Below are positions 1 to 9,395 of a stretch of 64,000 nt of DNA, piece by piece. Origin of the DNA: Arthrobacter humicola (GTDB lineage: Bacteria; Actinomycetota; Actinomycetes; Actinomycetales; Micrococcaceae); contig NZ_JAFKON010000008.1 in NCBI RefSeq assembly GCF_022803015.1, positions 124,001 through 188,000 of the forward strand. The letters run 5' to 3'. Position 1 is the stretch's first letter, and the number at the start of each line of letters is the position of its first letter. The translations under genes were made by a program, and so were the position numbers. The notes beneath the pieces are model-generated. The model was not told the DNA's origin, did no database searches, and saw only the letters and a list, made by a program, of their open reading frames with translations.

Positions 1-188
1 TCGATCCCTCAGGCACCCGGAAGCTGCACCGATTCTCCGACGACGAACTCTTCGCCGCGAGCGACTCTGTGTTCGGCCTTCTCGATGATCCCGCTGACAT
101 GGCCCGGTCGGAACTCCTGGCGACCTATGACGAGATCGGCATGGAAATCAGCCGCCGCGAGGTCGGCCGCGAGCCCGAACCCGCGTAA
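1..188 (+). CDS. C-terminal fragment of an unrecognised protein
   Basis: An open frame enters from the left edge (first full codon at 3) and ends at a TAA at 186-188, giving about 61 residues that are acidic and helical in character (the tail reads GREVGREPEPA-like, rich in E and R). I do not recognise a family. It is called coding because the frame is open to the window edge, has the codon-position GC bias of the neighbouring genes, and stops before a low-complexity spacer. The real start lies outside the window. Confidence 0.6.
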   Translation, partial: DPSGTRKLHRFSDDELFAASDSVFGLLDDPADMARSELLATYDEIGMEISRREVGREPEPA

Positions 189-196
189 CCGGCAAC

Positions 197-262
197 GGCG
201 CTCCAACGGCGCTCCAACGGCGCCAACCGCGCTCCAGCGGCCCGCCAACGGCGTGCCAGCGG
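197..262. repeat. short imperfect GCTCCAACGGC repeats
   Basis: The spacer after the first stop codon holds several imperfect copies of an 11-base unit (GCGCTCCAACG and variants such as GCGCTCCAGCG and GCGTGCCAGCG). It looks like local slippage in a noncoding gap. No function is proposed. Confidence 0.5.
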
Positions 263-326
263 CGCTTCCACGCTGGGCTTCGTGACCGCTGTATGGTCCG
301 GTTTCTCATCCCCGCCGAAGCGTGGA

Positions 327-332
327 TACGGT
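327..332 (+). promoter_or_regulatory. candidate -10 box (TACGGT) of a leaderless gene
   Basis: TACGGT is followed by exactly six bases and then the GTG at 339. The same TAnnnT-N6-start geometry recurs through the window, so transcription probably begins at or next to the start codon. No clear -35 box is seen. Confidence 0.5.
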
Positions 333-338
333 AGAGAT

Positions 339-1379
339 GTGCCGGCCGAGGTGGATCCGAACCATCCGCGAGGCCCCGGTGCTTCCGAGGCCCGCATGCT
401 CCGCCGCGCCGTCGAGCTTAAACGGGTTTCCCGCCGATCGTTCCTGATCGGCGCCGGGTCCGCGTCGCTGCTGGCGGCGGACATGCTGTTCACTCAGCGT
501 GTGCAGGCCGAGCGGCGTGTCAGCCGGATCCTCGAAGTACCTGATGACGTTGCCGAACGGTATTACCCCCACGCCAGCTGGATCCTGTTCCCCGGCTACA
601 AAACGAGCTGGGAAGAAGCCCTGTGGATCCTGAACGCGCTGCGCGGCTCCCTGAACAAGAGGGGCCAGCTCGCCGCCGTCGGGTATTCCAACGAAGGCCT
701 GGACATCGACGAGGTGGTCATCGCCGTGATCGAGCACGTCCGCGCCCACAATCTCACCAGCCTCTACTTCTACGGCCATAGTTTTGGCGGCATGGTGGCT
801 ACCCAGGTGGCGGCCCGGCTGCGCGAACTGCACGGCGTCGAAGTGGCGTTCATCCTCCTCGACTCCAGCCCGGCGAGCCGGCACGACGTGCTGGACCAGA
901 GCTGGTTCGAGGGCGTGGTGCTGCTCTACGAAAGCGGGTTCCGCTTCCCCACAGTGCTGCGCGGCGGCTACGAGCTCGGCGAGAGGATGCTGCACAAGAA
1001 TGAACGCAGTTGGGGCCAGGTGGTGGACCAGACACTGGAACAGCTGTCCCCGATCGCGCCGTCCAGCGTGCTGATCCAGTCCGAATCCGCGTACATCTTC
1101 CACTTTGAGGCCAGCCGTTTCGTCGGGAAGCTGGGCGAAACGAAGATGGCGTTCATCGGCAACCCCCGGGACAAGACGGTTGATTACGAGACCGCCCGGG
1201 ACACCTGGTCACTGTCCTTCAAAACCAACATGGTCTCGGATGACCTGCGCACCGACGGGGCGAGGCCGGAGCACGCGAGCCCTGGCTGGAGTCCGTTCAT
1301 CTACCGGCCCATCATCGAGAAACTCCAGGACGATCTCTTCCCGCTGCCCGGCGGCGGCGGGAAGAAGACCGCGTTCTGA
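339..1379 (+). CDS. Tat-exported alpha/beta hydrolase
   Basis: Probably a secreted or cell-wall-facing serine hydrolase (lipase or esterase type); the substrate is unknown. With the GTG start at 339 the protein has 346 residues. A twin-arginine signal is visible (SRRSFLIG, arginines 32-33) followed by a hydrophobic stretch. The nucleophile elbow GHSFGG places the catalytic serine at about residue 148, within YFYGHSFGGMVATQ. A frame extending up to an ATG at 282 exists, but the GTG at 339 sits six bases after a TACGGT box, and an ATG at 396 lies just before the Tat motif. It stands alone, convergent with the HAD gene at 1403. Hydrolase assignment is firm; export is inferred from the signal. 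Confidence 0.8.
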   Translation: MPAEVDPNHPRGPGASEARMLRRAVELKRVSRRSFLIGAGSASLLAADMLFTQRVQAERRVSRILEVPDDVAERYYPHASWILFPGYKTSWEEALWILNALRGSLNKRGQLAAVGYSNEGLDIDEVVIAVIEHVRAHNLTSLYFYGHSFGGMVATQVAARLRELHGVEVAFILLDSSPASRHDVLDQSWFEGVVLLYESGFRFPTVLRGGYELGERMLHKNERSWGQVVDQTLEQLSPIAPSSVLIQSESAYIFHFEASRFVGKLGETKMAFIGNPRDKTVDYETARDTWSLSFKTNMVSDDLRTDGARPEHASPGWSPFIYRPIIEKLQDDLFPLPGGGGKKTAF

Positions 1380-1402
1380 GGTATCGCGTTCCGGGGTGTT
1401 GC

Positions 1403-2233
1403 TCAGATCTGGTTCTTGAGGTCCGCCACGGAATTCAGGATCTGGTTCGGCCGGAACGGATACGCGGCGATATCGTCCCGGTGGGTGATGCCGCTGAGCA
1501 CCAGCACCGTGTGCAGGCCCGCCTCCATGCCGGCGATGATGTCGGTGTCCATGCGGTCACCGATCATCGCCGTGGTTTCCGAGTGCGCGTCGATCTGGTT
1601 CATTGCAGACCGGAACATCATCGGGTTGGGCTTGCCCACAATGTACGGTTCGCGGCCCGTGGCCTTGGTGATGAGGGCGGCGATGGCCCCGGTGGCAGGC
1701 ATGGGGCCGTCCTTCGAGGGCCCGGTGGCGTCCGGGTTGGTGGCGATGAAACGCGCGCCGGCGAGGATCAGGCGGATGGCCATGGTGATGGCTTCAAACG
1801 AATACGTGCGGGTCTCGCCGAGCACCACGAAGTCGGGGTTCTGGTCGGTGAGGATGAAGCCGGCCTCGTGGAGCGCCGTCGTGAGTCCTGCTTCGCCGAT
1901 CGTGTAGGCGCGGTTTCCCGACTCCGAGCCGCGGACCTGGTCCTTGAGGAACTGGGCCGTGGCCAGGGCCGAGGTCCAGATGTTCTCCTCCGGGATTTCC
2001 AGCCCGGAAGAGCTCAGCCGGGCCGCGAGGTCCCGGGGCGTGAAGATTGAGTTGTTGGTCAGCACGAGGAACCGCTTGGAGGTGTCCACCCAGCGCTGGA
2101 TCAGCTCCGCCGCGCCCGGGATGGGCTGGTTCTCGTGGACCAGCACACCATCCATGTCCGTGAGCCAGCACTCGATTTCCTGGCCGCTGCGGTATACCGA
2201 CGCCGATGAACGTACTTCGTCTGACTCTGCCAT
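1403..2233 (-). CDS. HAD-IIA (NagD-like) phosphatase
   Basis: A cytoplasmic sugar or nucleotide phosphatase of the HAD subclass IIA (NagD / 4-nitrophenylphosphatase group). The 276-residue protein carries motif I as DMDGVL (nucleophile Asp26, acid/base Asp28), motif II as LTNNS near residue 58, the lysine motif in GKPNP, and motif III as IGDRMDTDI. Between motifs II and III lies the expected C2 cap. The ATG at 2233 follows GGAGG. It is divergent from the TrmH gene, with overlapping promoter boxes. The natural substrate cannot be read from sequence. Confidence 0.9.
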   Translation of the reverse strand: MAESDEVRSSASVYRSGQEIECWLTDMDGVLVHENQPIPGAAELIQRWVDTSKRFLVLTNNSIFTPRDLAARLSSSGLEIPEENIWTSALATAQFLKDQVRGSESGNRAYTIGEAGLTTALHEAGFILTDQNPDFVVLGETRTYSFEAITMAIRLILAGARFIATNPDATGPSKDGPMPATGAIAALITKATGREPYIVGKPNPMMFRSAMNQIDAHSETTAMIGDRMDTDIIAGMEAGLHTVLVLSGITHRDDIAAYPFRPNQILNSVADLKNQI

Positions 2234-2275
2234 GGGGGACCTCCGCCGCTGGTGATGTGCTGCTTACTGGCTCCC

Positions 2276-2285
2276 AGTCTAATGT
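2276..2285. promoter_or_regulatory. overlapping divergent -10 boxes
   Basis: On the minus strand 2276-2281 reads TAGACT, a good -10 for the HAD gene. On the plus strand 2280-2285 reads TAATGT, six bases before the GTG of the TrmH gene. The two boxes share two bases, so the promoters probably exclude each other. Confidence 0.45.
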
Positions 2286-2291
2286 TGAGGA

Positions 2292-2969
2292 GTGACTGAA
2301 CAGCCCGATAGCCCCGCCCCGTCCCTTCCCGCCGCAGAGGAAGGGCCGGAACCGAAGGCGGAGGTCGGCGTCGGCCCCTGGGAAGGCGAACTTCCACAGG
2401 GCGGGCACTGGGATCCTGACCTCCTGGCGGACGGCGACCGGCGCAACGTGGTGGACAAATACCGCTACTGGAAGCACGAGGCGATCGTGGCCGACCTGGA
2501 CTCCAAACGCCACAATTTCCACATCGCGATCGAGAACTGGCAGCACGACCTCAACATCGGCACCGTGGTCCGGACCGCCAACGCGTTCCTGGCCAAGGAA
2601 GTCCACATCATCGGACGACGCCGGTGGAACCGCCGCGGGGCCATGGTCACCGACCGCTACCAGCACGTCCGCCACCACCCCACCGTTGAGGACTTCGTGG
2701 CCTGGGCGCAGGGGGAGGGGCTGGCGATCATCGGGATCGACATCTTCCCGGACTCGGTGCCGCTGGAGACCTACGAACTGCCCAAGGACTGCGTCCTGGT
2801 CTTCGGCCAGGAAGGCCCGGGCCTGACCCCTGAAGTCCACGAAGCGGCGCTGGACACCCTGTCGGTCGAACAGTTCGGCTCCACCCGTTCCATCAACGCA
2901 GCCTCCGCCGCCGCGATCGCGATGCACGCCTGGATCCGCCGCCACGTGTTCGGCCAGCTCCCGGGCTAA
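2292..2969 (+). CDS. TrmH/SpoU-family RNA 2'-O-methyltransferase
   Basis: Transfers a methyl group from SAM to a ribose 2'-OH of tRNA or rRNA. The 225-residue protein has the three SPOUT motifs: motif 1 NIGTVVRTANAF near residue 88, motif 2 LVFGQEGPGLTPE near 168, and motif 3 SINAASAAAIAMHAW near 200. The first 50 residues are Pro/Glu-rich and poorly conserved. The GTG start is supported by a TAATGT box exactly six bases upstream; GAGG lies too close to act as a normal ribosome site. The RNA target is not evident. Confidence 0.88.
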   Translation: MTEQPDSPAPSLPAAEEGPEPKAEVGVGPWEGELPQGGHWDPDLLADGDRRNVVDKYRYWKHEAIVADLDSKRHNFHIAIENWQHDLNIGTVVRTANAFLAKEVHIIGRRRWNRRGAMVTDRYQHVRHHPTVEDFVAWAQGEGLAIIGIDIFPDSVPLETYELPKDCVLVFGQEGPGLTPEVHEAALDTLSVEQFGSTRSINAASAAAIAMHAWIRRHVFGQLPG

Positions 2970-2972
2970 AGC

Positions 2973-3026
2973 CACCGCCAGCGGCCGGCGCACCGCCAGC
3001 GCCCGGCGCACCGCCAGCGCCCGGCG
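2973..3026. repeat. three tandem copies of an 18-bp unit
   Basis: Three head-to-tail copies of CACCGCCAGCGCCCGGCG (the first differs at one base) follow the TrmH stop, and a decayed fourth copy follows. This is a noncoding microsatellite-like array. Confidence 0.75.
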
Positions 3027-3147
3027 CAATGCCGGCGGCGAGGCCGGCGCCGGCCAGTCCGCTGGCAGGCCGGAACCATGACCGAAGCGCCCGGCCGCGA
3101 GTGTTACAGGGGCCACGTGACCGGAGACACGGACCCGGCGCAGGAAT

Positions 3148-3167
3148 GGCTAGGATGGTTCCTAGCC
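3148..3167 (+). promoter_or_regulatory. fbaA -10 box inside a perfect inverted repeat
   Basis: GGCTAGGA-TGGT-TCCTAGCC is a perfect 8-bp inverted repeat that contains TAGGAT (3151-3156), a plausible -10 box about 70 bases before the fbaA start. The symmetry could be an operator or the first hairpin of the leader. Confidence 0.4.
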
Positions 3168-3224
3168 GACGAGGTTCCCTCCAGGATCACCAGCCCGTAG
3201 ACGAAATTCACATTAGGAGTCAGC

Positions 3225-4244
<1,020 letters not shown>

Positions 4245-4246
4245 CC

Positions 4247-4672
4247 ATGTCCGACGAGTTCCGGAAAAACCTGATGGGTCCCGAGCCCACGCTCCTGCCT
4301 GCCGAGAGCGAGATCTACCAGCATCTCGCGCTCGGCCAGGAAGCCGTGGACCTCGTGGCGAAGCACCCCACCTCCTCGCTCCTGTGGGCCATCCTCGCCG
4401 AGGAGGCCTGGGACGAGGGCCGCACCATCGATTCCTACGCGTACTCGCGGGTCGGCTACCACCGCGGCCTGGACTCGCTGCGCCGCAACGGCTGGCGCGG
4501 CGTCGGGCCGATCCCGTGGGAGCACGAACCCAACCGCGGCTTCCTGCGCTCCCTCTACTCGCTTGGCCGTGCGTCCGCGGCGATCGGCGAGGCTGAGGAG
4601 CCGGAGCGGATTGAAAAGTTCCTGAAGGATTCCGATCCCGGCGCGAAGGCGGCCATCGAAGCCGAGGGCTGA
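4247..4672 (+). CDS. DUF3151 protein
   Basis: A 141-residue cytoplasmic protein of the actinobacterial DUF3151 family, recognised from its N-terminal pattern (NLMGPEPTLLP) and the central SSLLWAILAEEAWDEG helix. Its position two bases after fbaA is the usual one for this family, which suggests a role tied to central metabolism, but no biochemical function is known. No signal or membrane segment is present. Transcription ends at the strong hairpin at 4706. Confidence 0.9.
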   Translation: MSDEFRKNLMGPEPTLLPAESEIYQHLALGQEAVDLVAKHPTSSLLWAILAEEAWDEGRTIDSYAYSRVGYHRGLDSLRRNGWRGVGPIPWEHEPNRGFLRSLYSLGRASAAIGEAEEPERIEKFLKDSDPGAKAAIEAEG

Positions 4673-4705
4673 GGCGGCACCAGGCAACGCGTTGCGGTTT
4701 AACAG

Positions 4706-4747
4706 ACGACGGCGGGCTCCCACCTTGAGGTGGGAGCCCGCCGTCGT
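4706..4747. terminator. bidirectional terminator
   Basis: A perfect 19-bp stem (ACGACGGCGGGCTCCCACC at 4706-4724 and its complement at 4729-4747) with a TTGA loop lies between the convergent DUF3151 and uracil-glycosylase-like genes. Confidence 0.92.
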
Positions 4748-4762
4748 TTGTGCGTGCGTGGG

Positions 4763-5395
4763 TCAGCTGGCCTTGGCCAGGCCCGTGCGGGCCATGGCGT
4801 CCGCGTACGCGGTGTGCATCTCCGCCAGGTACTCTTCCTGCCGGGCCGGGGTGCCGGCGAACGCCCGGCCGCTGAGCGAGCGGACCTTGTAGGTCTTCAG
4901 GCCGCGGCGCCAGATCATGGGCACTTCGGTCTTGAGCAGCAGGTTGGCCAGGCGGTTGGCCTCGGTGCCGTGGGCGACGATCACGGAGGCGCGGGGAACG
5001 AGGGCCAGGAACTTCAGCAGCGGCTTCAGGCCCGCGGAAATCTGGTCCGGCGTGAACTTGCCGTTCGGCTCGCCGGGGACGTGCCACGGGTGGACGTTCC
5101 AGGGCATGACGAATTCGGGGCGCAGGCCGAGTTTCCACTGGATGCCCAGCATGCGGGTGGCGGCCTCGTCGTCGCCGGCGGTGATGAAGCCTGACGCGTC
5201 AGCGGTGCCGATGTTGGAGTACAGGCTGATGATCCGGCACTCGTCGACGTCGTGCATGGGGTCCACGTAGGGGACAGCGGTGCCAGCTTTGGTTGCCTGG
5301 AGGACGTCAAGGAGCTCGTTGACGGGGGCGACGTTAGGTTCGTACCGGCGGCTCAGAAGCTCTTCGCGGAAATTTTCGGTGGCCAGGGCTGTCAT
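4763..5395 (-). CDS. uracil-DNA glycosylase superfamily protein
   Basis: Probably an actinobacterial uracil-DNA-glycosylase-like protein, which would remove uracil from DNA in base excision repair. Over 210 residues it shows ECRIISLYSNIG, MPWNVHPWHV and IVAHGTEANRLA, segments I associate with this annotation in actinobacteria; the classical UDG motifs are not obvious, so enzyme activity is unproven. The start ATG at 5395 has AGGAGA upstream; a longer frame to 5473 lacks such support. It stands alone between two terminators. Confidence 0.65.
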   Translation of the reverse strand: MTALATENFREELLSRRYEPNVAPVNELLDVLQATKAGTAVPYVDPMHDVDECRIISLYSNIGTADASGFITAGDDEAATRMLGIQWKLGLRPEFVMPWNVHPWHVPGEPNGKFTPDQISAGLKPLLKFLALVPRASVIVAHGTEANRLANLLLKTEVPMIWRRGLKTYKVRSLSGRAFAGTPARQEEYLAEMHTAYADAMARTGLAKAS

Positions 5396-5548
5396 ATGTT
5401 GCTGGGTCTCCTGCGGGATTGGCAAAGCTGCCACACCGGATGCAGGCACGCCGAATACGGGCATGCGGAGCAATGGTGTGGTTTGAAAATGTGGTGTGGA
5501 CCGATTCCTGGTCGATCCTTATCAGTCTATCAAGCCCCGCGAAATGCG

Positions 5549-5578
5549 GCACCGGGCCGGACCCCGCCGGCCCGGTGC
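5549..5578. terminator. terminator after the MetE-like gene
   Basis: A perfect 12-bp stem (GCACCGGGCCGG and its complement) with a six-base loop begins three bases beyond the stop of the minus-strand gene at 5581. Confidence 0.8.
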
Positions 5579-5580
5579 TG

Positions 5581-6789
5581 CTACCAGAGCCGCTGGGTGG
5601 CGCGGCGTGCGCCTTCGCCGAGGGCCTCCAGCTTGGCGTACGCGATTTGGGGATGCACCCTGCCGCCCAGCCCGCAATCGGTGGACGCAATCACGTTTTC
5701 CCGTCCCACGAGCTCGGCGAAGCGCACGATCCGGTCGGCCACGAGGTCCGGATGCTCCACGACGTTGGTGGCGTGCGAGACGACGCCGGGGATGATGACC
5801 TTCCCCTCGGGGAGCTTCGCATCCTCCCAGACGCGCCATTCGTGCTCGTGCCGGACGTTGGCCGCCTCGAAGGAGTAGCCGCCGGCATTGACCTGCAGGA
5901 CTGAGTCGACGATGTCCGCGAAGGGGATGTCCGTGGTGTGCGGGCCGTGCCAGGAACCCCAACAGACATGCAGCCGGATCTGCTCCGGGGGAAGACCGCG
6001 CAGCGCCCAGTTCGTTGCTTCGACCCGGAGTTGGATGAACTTCAGGTAGTCCGCCAGGCTCGGCTCGGGGTTGATCTGGTCCCAGCTCTCGGCCAGGGAG
6101 GGGTCGTCGAGCTGGACTGTCAGGCCGGCGTCGATGATGGCCTTGTATTCCTCTCGCATCGCGTCGGCGCAGGCGTAGAGGAGTTCCTCGTCGCTGCCGT
6201 AGTACTCGTTGGCCACCCGGGCGCACGAACCGGGCGAGAGGGAGGCGATGAACCCCTCGGCGAGTCCGGCCGCGGCCAGGCCGGTCTTGAGGTTGGCAAC
6301 GTCCGAGGCCACGAGCTCCTGGCCCGTGTACGTCAGCGGCCCGGCGATCTTGGGCTGCGTGACGGCCCTGCGGTGGGCCAGGATCCCGGAGGAGGGGTCG
6401 TTGTAGGCGTCATCGAACGTCTGCCGGTCCCGGCGGTCCGGGAAGGAGGTCAGGACGATGTGGCCGGGCGAGGAACGGTGCACCGTGGCGTCGGCCCAGC
6501 GGTCCACGTCGGTCGGTTCCAGGCCGCCGAGCCGTGAGAAGGAGTAATTCCACCAGGCGCCGTAGTCCACGGAGCTGGACATCGTGTGCCCGTACTCGCC
6601 GTCATTGGGGATGTCGATGCCCAGCTCCTTCTGGCGCTGGACGACGTCCACCACCGAGGTTTCGAGCAGGTCCAGGAATTCGGGCGTGATGCCGTCCGTT
6701 TCCTTGGCCTCGTTCGCGGCGATCAGCTCCGGCGTGCGGGGCAACGAGCCGGCATGGGTCACACGGATGTGGTCAGTGGTCCGGGGCAT
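5581..6789 (-). CDS. MetE C-terminal-like (cobalamin-independent) methyltransferase
   Basis: A 402-residue protein with the zinc-dependent methyltransferase barrel of the cobalamin-independent methionine synthase II group. THAGSLPR at the N terminus and IASTDCGLGGRVH near the C terminus carry the typical substrate- and zinc-binding positions (His and Cys). It is half the length of full MetE, so it lacks the N-terminal folate-binding barrel. The true methyl donor and acceptor are therefore uncertain; homologues serve in thiol alkyl transfer as well as methionine synthesis. Start ATG 6789 follows AAAGGAAA. No SAM riboswitch is seen upstream, unlike the sulfur genes at 18 kb. Confidence 0.85.
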   Translation of the reverse strand: MPRTTDHIRVTHAGSLPRTPELIAANEAKETDGITPEFLDLLETSVVDVVQRQKELGIDIPNDGEYGHTMSSSVDYGAWWNYSFSRLGGLEPTDVDRWADATVHRSSPGHIVLTSFPDRRDRQTFDDAYNDPSSGILAHRRAVTQPKIAGPLTYTGQELVASDVANLKTGLAAAGLAEGFIASLSPGSCARVANEYYGSDEELLYACADAMREEYKAIIDAGLTVQLDDPSLAESWDQINPEPSLADYLKFIQLRVEATNWALRGLPPEQIRLHVCWGSWHGPHTTDIPFADIVDSVLQVNAGGYSFEAANVRHEHEWRVWEDAKLPEGKVIIPGVVSHATNVVEHPDLVADRIVRFAELVGRENVIASTDCGLGGRVHPQIAYAKLEALGEGARRATQRLW

Positions 6790-7193
6790 AGCGCGGTTTC
6801 CTTTCGGCCGCTCGGGATTCTCACTCCCACTCAATTCCACCCTGCGCCGTCCCGCAAGTGGTGCCCGCTATGTGTCGGGCCTGAGCCGGCGGATGATGCA
6901 GCAATGGCGAACGCCATGAAAAAAGAACGGCTCGTCCGCCGCGGCGGACGCGTGGCCCTCCCTCGCGGAAGCCGCCCCGGCGTTCACCACCGTCGGGACG
7001 GCGCGTCCAAGCAAGGACCCAAAGCGATGCCGGGCACCGATTTCGGCTAAACTTGGGTGGTAAGAGCCCCGGAACTCTGGCGTTGGATACGAACACAGCG
7101 ATAGATTCGGGGCATTCTCATGAACGGCGCTGAGCTGCGGTGACCGCCTGGTCATTAAACGCAGTTCGGCCCGAACGAATGGGGGAGGATCCC
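6790..7193. other. divergent intergenic region metE-like / purA
   Basis: About 400 bases without a convincing gene. It holds a perfect 18-bp palindrome at 6933-6950 (CGTCCGCCGCGGCGGACG). TAAACT near 7048 and TAGATT at 7102 are possible -10 boxes for purA, neither with a matching -35. No riboswitch was recognised. Confidence 0.5.
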
Positions 7194-8483
7194 ATGCCAG
7201 CAATCGTGATCGTCGGAGCCCAATGGGGCGACGAAGGCAAAGGTAAGGCCACTGACCTGCTTGGCGGCCGCGTCGACTATGTCGTCAAGCCCAACGGCGG
7301 CAACAACGCCGGGCACACCGTCGTCGTAGGCGGTGAGAAGTATGAGCTCAAGCTCCTTCCGGCCGGCATCCTGAGCCCGAACGCGGTTCCGATCATCGGC
7401 AACGGCTGCGTGGTGAACCTGGAAGCCCTGTTCCAGGAGATCGACGGACTGGAGGCCCGCGGTGCGGACACCTCCAAGCTGCGCGTCTCCGCCAACGCGC
7501 ACCTCGTGGCGCCCTACCACCAGGTCCTGGACAAGGTCACCGAGCGGTTCCTCGGCAGCCGCGCCATCGGCACCACCGGCCGCGGCATCGGCCCGGCCTA
7601 CATGGACAAGGTGGCCCGCCTTGGCATCCGCGTCCAGGACGTCTTTGACGCCTCGATCCTGCGCCAGAAGGTAGAGGGTTCGCTGCGCCAGAAGAACGAG
7701 CTCCTGGTCAAGGTCTACAACCGCCGGGACATCGAGGTGGACGAGATCGTGGAGTACTTCCTGTCCTTCGCCGAGCGCCTCCGTCCGCTGGTCATCGACA
7801 GCACCTACGTCCTGAACACCGCCCTGGACGAGGGCAAGGTGGTCCTCATGGAGGGCGGCCAGGCCACCTTCCTGGACGTTGACCACGGCACCTACCCCTT
7901 CGTGACGTCCTCGAACCCGACCGCGGGCGGCGCCTCCGTGGGCTCCGGCATCGGCCCCACCCGGATCTCGCGTTCCATCGGCATCATCAAGGCCTACACC
8001 ACCCGCGTGGGCGCAGGGCCGTTCCCGACGGAGCTGTTCGATGAGATGGGCATGTACCTGCAGAAGACCGGCGGCGAGTTCGGCGTCAACACCGGCCGTC
8101 CCCGCCGCTGCGGCTGGTACGACGCCGTGCTGGCACGCCACGCCTCCCGGGTCAACGGCTTTACGGACTACTTCGTCACCAAGCTGGACGTGCTGACGGG
8201 CATCGAACAGATCCCGGTCTGCGTGGCCTACGACGTCGACGGCGTGCGGCACGACGAAATGCCCATGACCCAGACCGAGTTCCACCACGCCAAGCCGATC
8301 TTCGAATACTTCGAAGGCTGGACCGAGGACATCACCGGCGCCCGCACCCTGGAGGACCTGCCGGAGAACGCCCGGAACTACGTCCTGGCCCTGGAAAAGC
8401 TCTCCGGTACCCGGTTCTCCGCGATCGGCGTCGGCCCGGACCGCGACCAGACGATCGTGGTCAACGACCTCATCAACGATTAG
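7194..8483 (+). CDS. purA: adenylosuccinate synthetase
   Basis: Joins IMP and aspartate using GTP, the first committed step to AMP. The 429-residue protein begins with the hallmark [12 protein letters not shown]-loop (catalytic Asp and His positions follow), contains [14 protein letters not shown], and ends with the guanine-binding KLSGTRF and GVGPDRDQT segments. ATG 7194 follows GGGGGAGG; the longer frame upstream is not needed. It is transcribed alone and ends at the hairpin at 8513. Confidence 0.97.
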   Translation: MPAIVIVGAQWGDEGKGKATDLLGGRVDYVVKPNGGNNAGHTVVVGGEKYELKLLPAGILSPNAVPIIGNGCVVNLEALFQEIDGLEARGADTSKLRVSANAHLVAPYHQVLDKVTERFLGSRAIGTTGRGIGPAYMDKVARLGIRVQDVFDASILRQKVEGSLRQKNELLVKVYNRRDIEVDEIVEYFLSFAERLRPLVIDSTYVLNTALDEGKVVLMEGGQATFLDVDHGTYPFVTSSNPTAGGASVGSGIGPTRISRSIGIIKAYTTRVGAGPFPTELFDEMGMYLQKTGGEFGVNTGRPRRCGWYDAVLARHASRVNGFTDYFVTKLDVLTGIEQIPVCVAYDVDGVRHDEMPMTQTEFHHAKPIFEYFEGWTEDITGARTLEDLPENARNYVLALEKLSGTRFSAIGVGPDRDQTIVVNDLIND

Positions 8484-8512
8484 CACCCGTTGACGCAACA
8501 CTGACCGGCGTA

Positions 8513-8556
8513 CGACGGCGGCGGGTCGCCCTTGCAGGGGCGGGCCGCCGCCGTCG
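8513..8556 (+). terminator. purA terminator
   Basis: An imperfect GC-rich hairpin: GACGGCGGCGGGTCGCCC pairs across a TTGCA loop with its near-complement ending GCCGCCGTC. There is no long T run. Confidence 0.75.
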
Positions 8557-8592
8557 CGGTTAAGGCCGCAGCCAAGGCCGTAGCCACGTCTG

Positions 8593-8618
8593 GGTCCCGC
8601 CTAGGCCTAGGCGGGACC
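8593..8618. repeat. perfect 26-bp palindrome built on CCTAGG
   Basis: The segment is symmetrical without a loop, centred between 8605 and 8606 (CCCGCCTAGGCCTAGGCGGG core). A third copy of CCTAGGCGGG follows at 8628 and overlaps the stop codon of the GntR gene. It may act as a terminator for the convergent pair or as a protein site. Confidence 0.7.
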
Positions 8619-8627
8619 ACAACGTTC

Positions 8628-9290
8628 CTAGGCGGGGTCTTCCGCGGACGTGAACCGCAGCGAGAGCCAGTTCTCCCGGCACGCTCTGGCGGCGGCCTCG
8701 GCGTCGCCACGGCGGGCGAGCCGGATGATTTCAGCGTGCTGCGCCACCGATTCCCGGGCGGCAAAGGAGCCGAAGCGCATCCGCTCCACCCGGCGCAGGA
8801 CGGGGGTGGTTTGTTCCAGGAGTTCCCGGAGCACCGGGTTGCCGCTGACCGTGACAAAGACGGCGTGGAAATCGTCATCGGCCCGCAGTGCCGACTCGAC
8901 CTCCGCCGCCTGCAGGGCCTGTTCGAAGCGTACATTGGCCCCGGCCATGGCGGCGAGGTGCTCCTCCGCCAGGAGCGGGACGGCCAGGCGTGCGGCCAGT
9001 TCGTGCAGTCCCGCCACCACCTGCTGCGTGCTGAGGGTCGACGCCGGGTCGCACGGGGCCACGATGGTCGCCTTGCCCGGCAGCGCAACCACCAGGCCGG
9101 CGCGTTCCAGCCGCAGCAGCGCCTCGCGGATGGGTGTCCGGCTCACGCCGAGCCACGCTTCCAGTTCGGCGTCCTTCAGCCGTTCGCCGGGCTCGAAGGT
9201 GCCGTCGACGATCGCGTTACGGATCGATTCAAAGACGTTGTCCCGCAGCAGCGGCCTCTTGTGGACTCCGGCGAGCGAGGGTACGGGCAT
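8628..9290 (-). CDS. GntR-family (FadR/FCD type) regulator
   Basis: A 220-residue DNA-binding regulator. Residues 10-75 form the winged helix ([19 protein letters not shown] then [16 protein letters not shown]), and the rest is an all-helical FCD ligand domain with a PCDPASTL segment. The ATG at 9290 overlaps one of two similar palindromic sites. The gene is divergent from the ACC deaminase gene, so it probably controls that gene and itself, possibly responding to ACC or a related amino acid. The ligand is inference. Confidence 0.9.
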   Translation of the reverse strand: MPVPSLAGVHKRPLLRDNVFESIRNAIVDGTFEPGERLKDAELEAWLGVSRTPIREALLRLERAGLVVALPGKATIVAPCDPASTLSTQQVVAGLHELAARLAVPLLAEEHLAAMAGANVRFEQALQAAEVESALRADDDFHAVFVTVSGNPVLRELLEQTTPVLRRVERMRFGSFAARESVAQHAEIIRLARRGDAEAAARACRENWLSLRFTSAEDPA

Positions 9291-9304
9291 GCAACATATC
9301 GTAT
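9289..9304. promoter_or_regulatory. GntR operator candidate 1
   Basis: ATGCAACATATCGTAT matches the perfect palindrome at 9339 at 13 of 16 positions and overlaps the gntR start codon, a position suited to autorepression. Confidence 0.55.
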
Positions 9305-9338
9305 ATCCCTCTTGCCCTTCCGGAGCCTGTATCCGACA

Positions 9339-9354
9339 ATGCAATATATTGCAT
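9339..9354. promoter_or_regulatory. GntR operator candidate 2
   Basis: ATGCAATATATTGCAT is a perfect 16-bp palindrome in the divergent gap, 42 bases before the ACC deaminase start. The AT-rich spacer stands out against the GC-rich surroundings. Confidence 0.6.
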
Positions 9355-9395
9355 ATTTGCTGTGTCCGTTTCCCACCGCGAGCGAAGGACCGACG

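Noticed and set aside
6790..6900. SAM riboswitch before the MetE-like gene
   Set aside because: The GACGCCGCAGCAACC and GGUGCUACCGCCAGGACC cores seen at 18-19 kb are absent.
7155..8501. Minus-strand frame across purA
   Set aside because: Fully antisense to purA and shows no recognisable domain; a shadow frame.
8532..9395. Possible N-terminal extension of ACC deaminase
   Set aside because: The frame is open upstream only because it is antisense to the GntR gene; the ATG at 9396 matches the family start.
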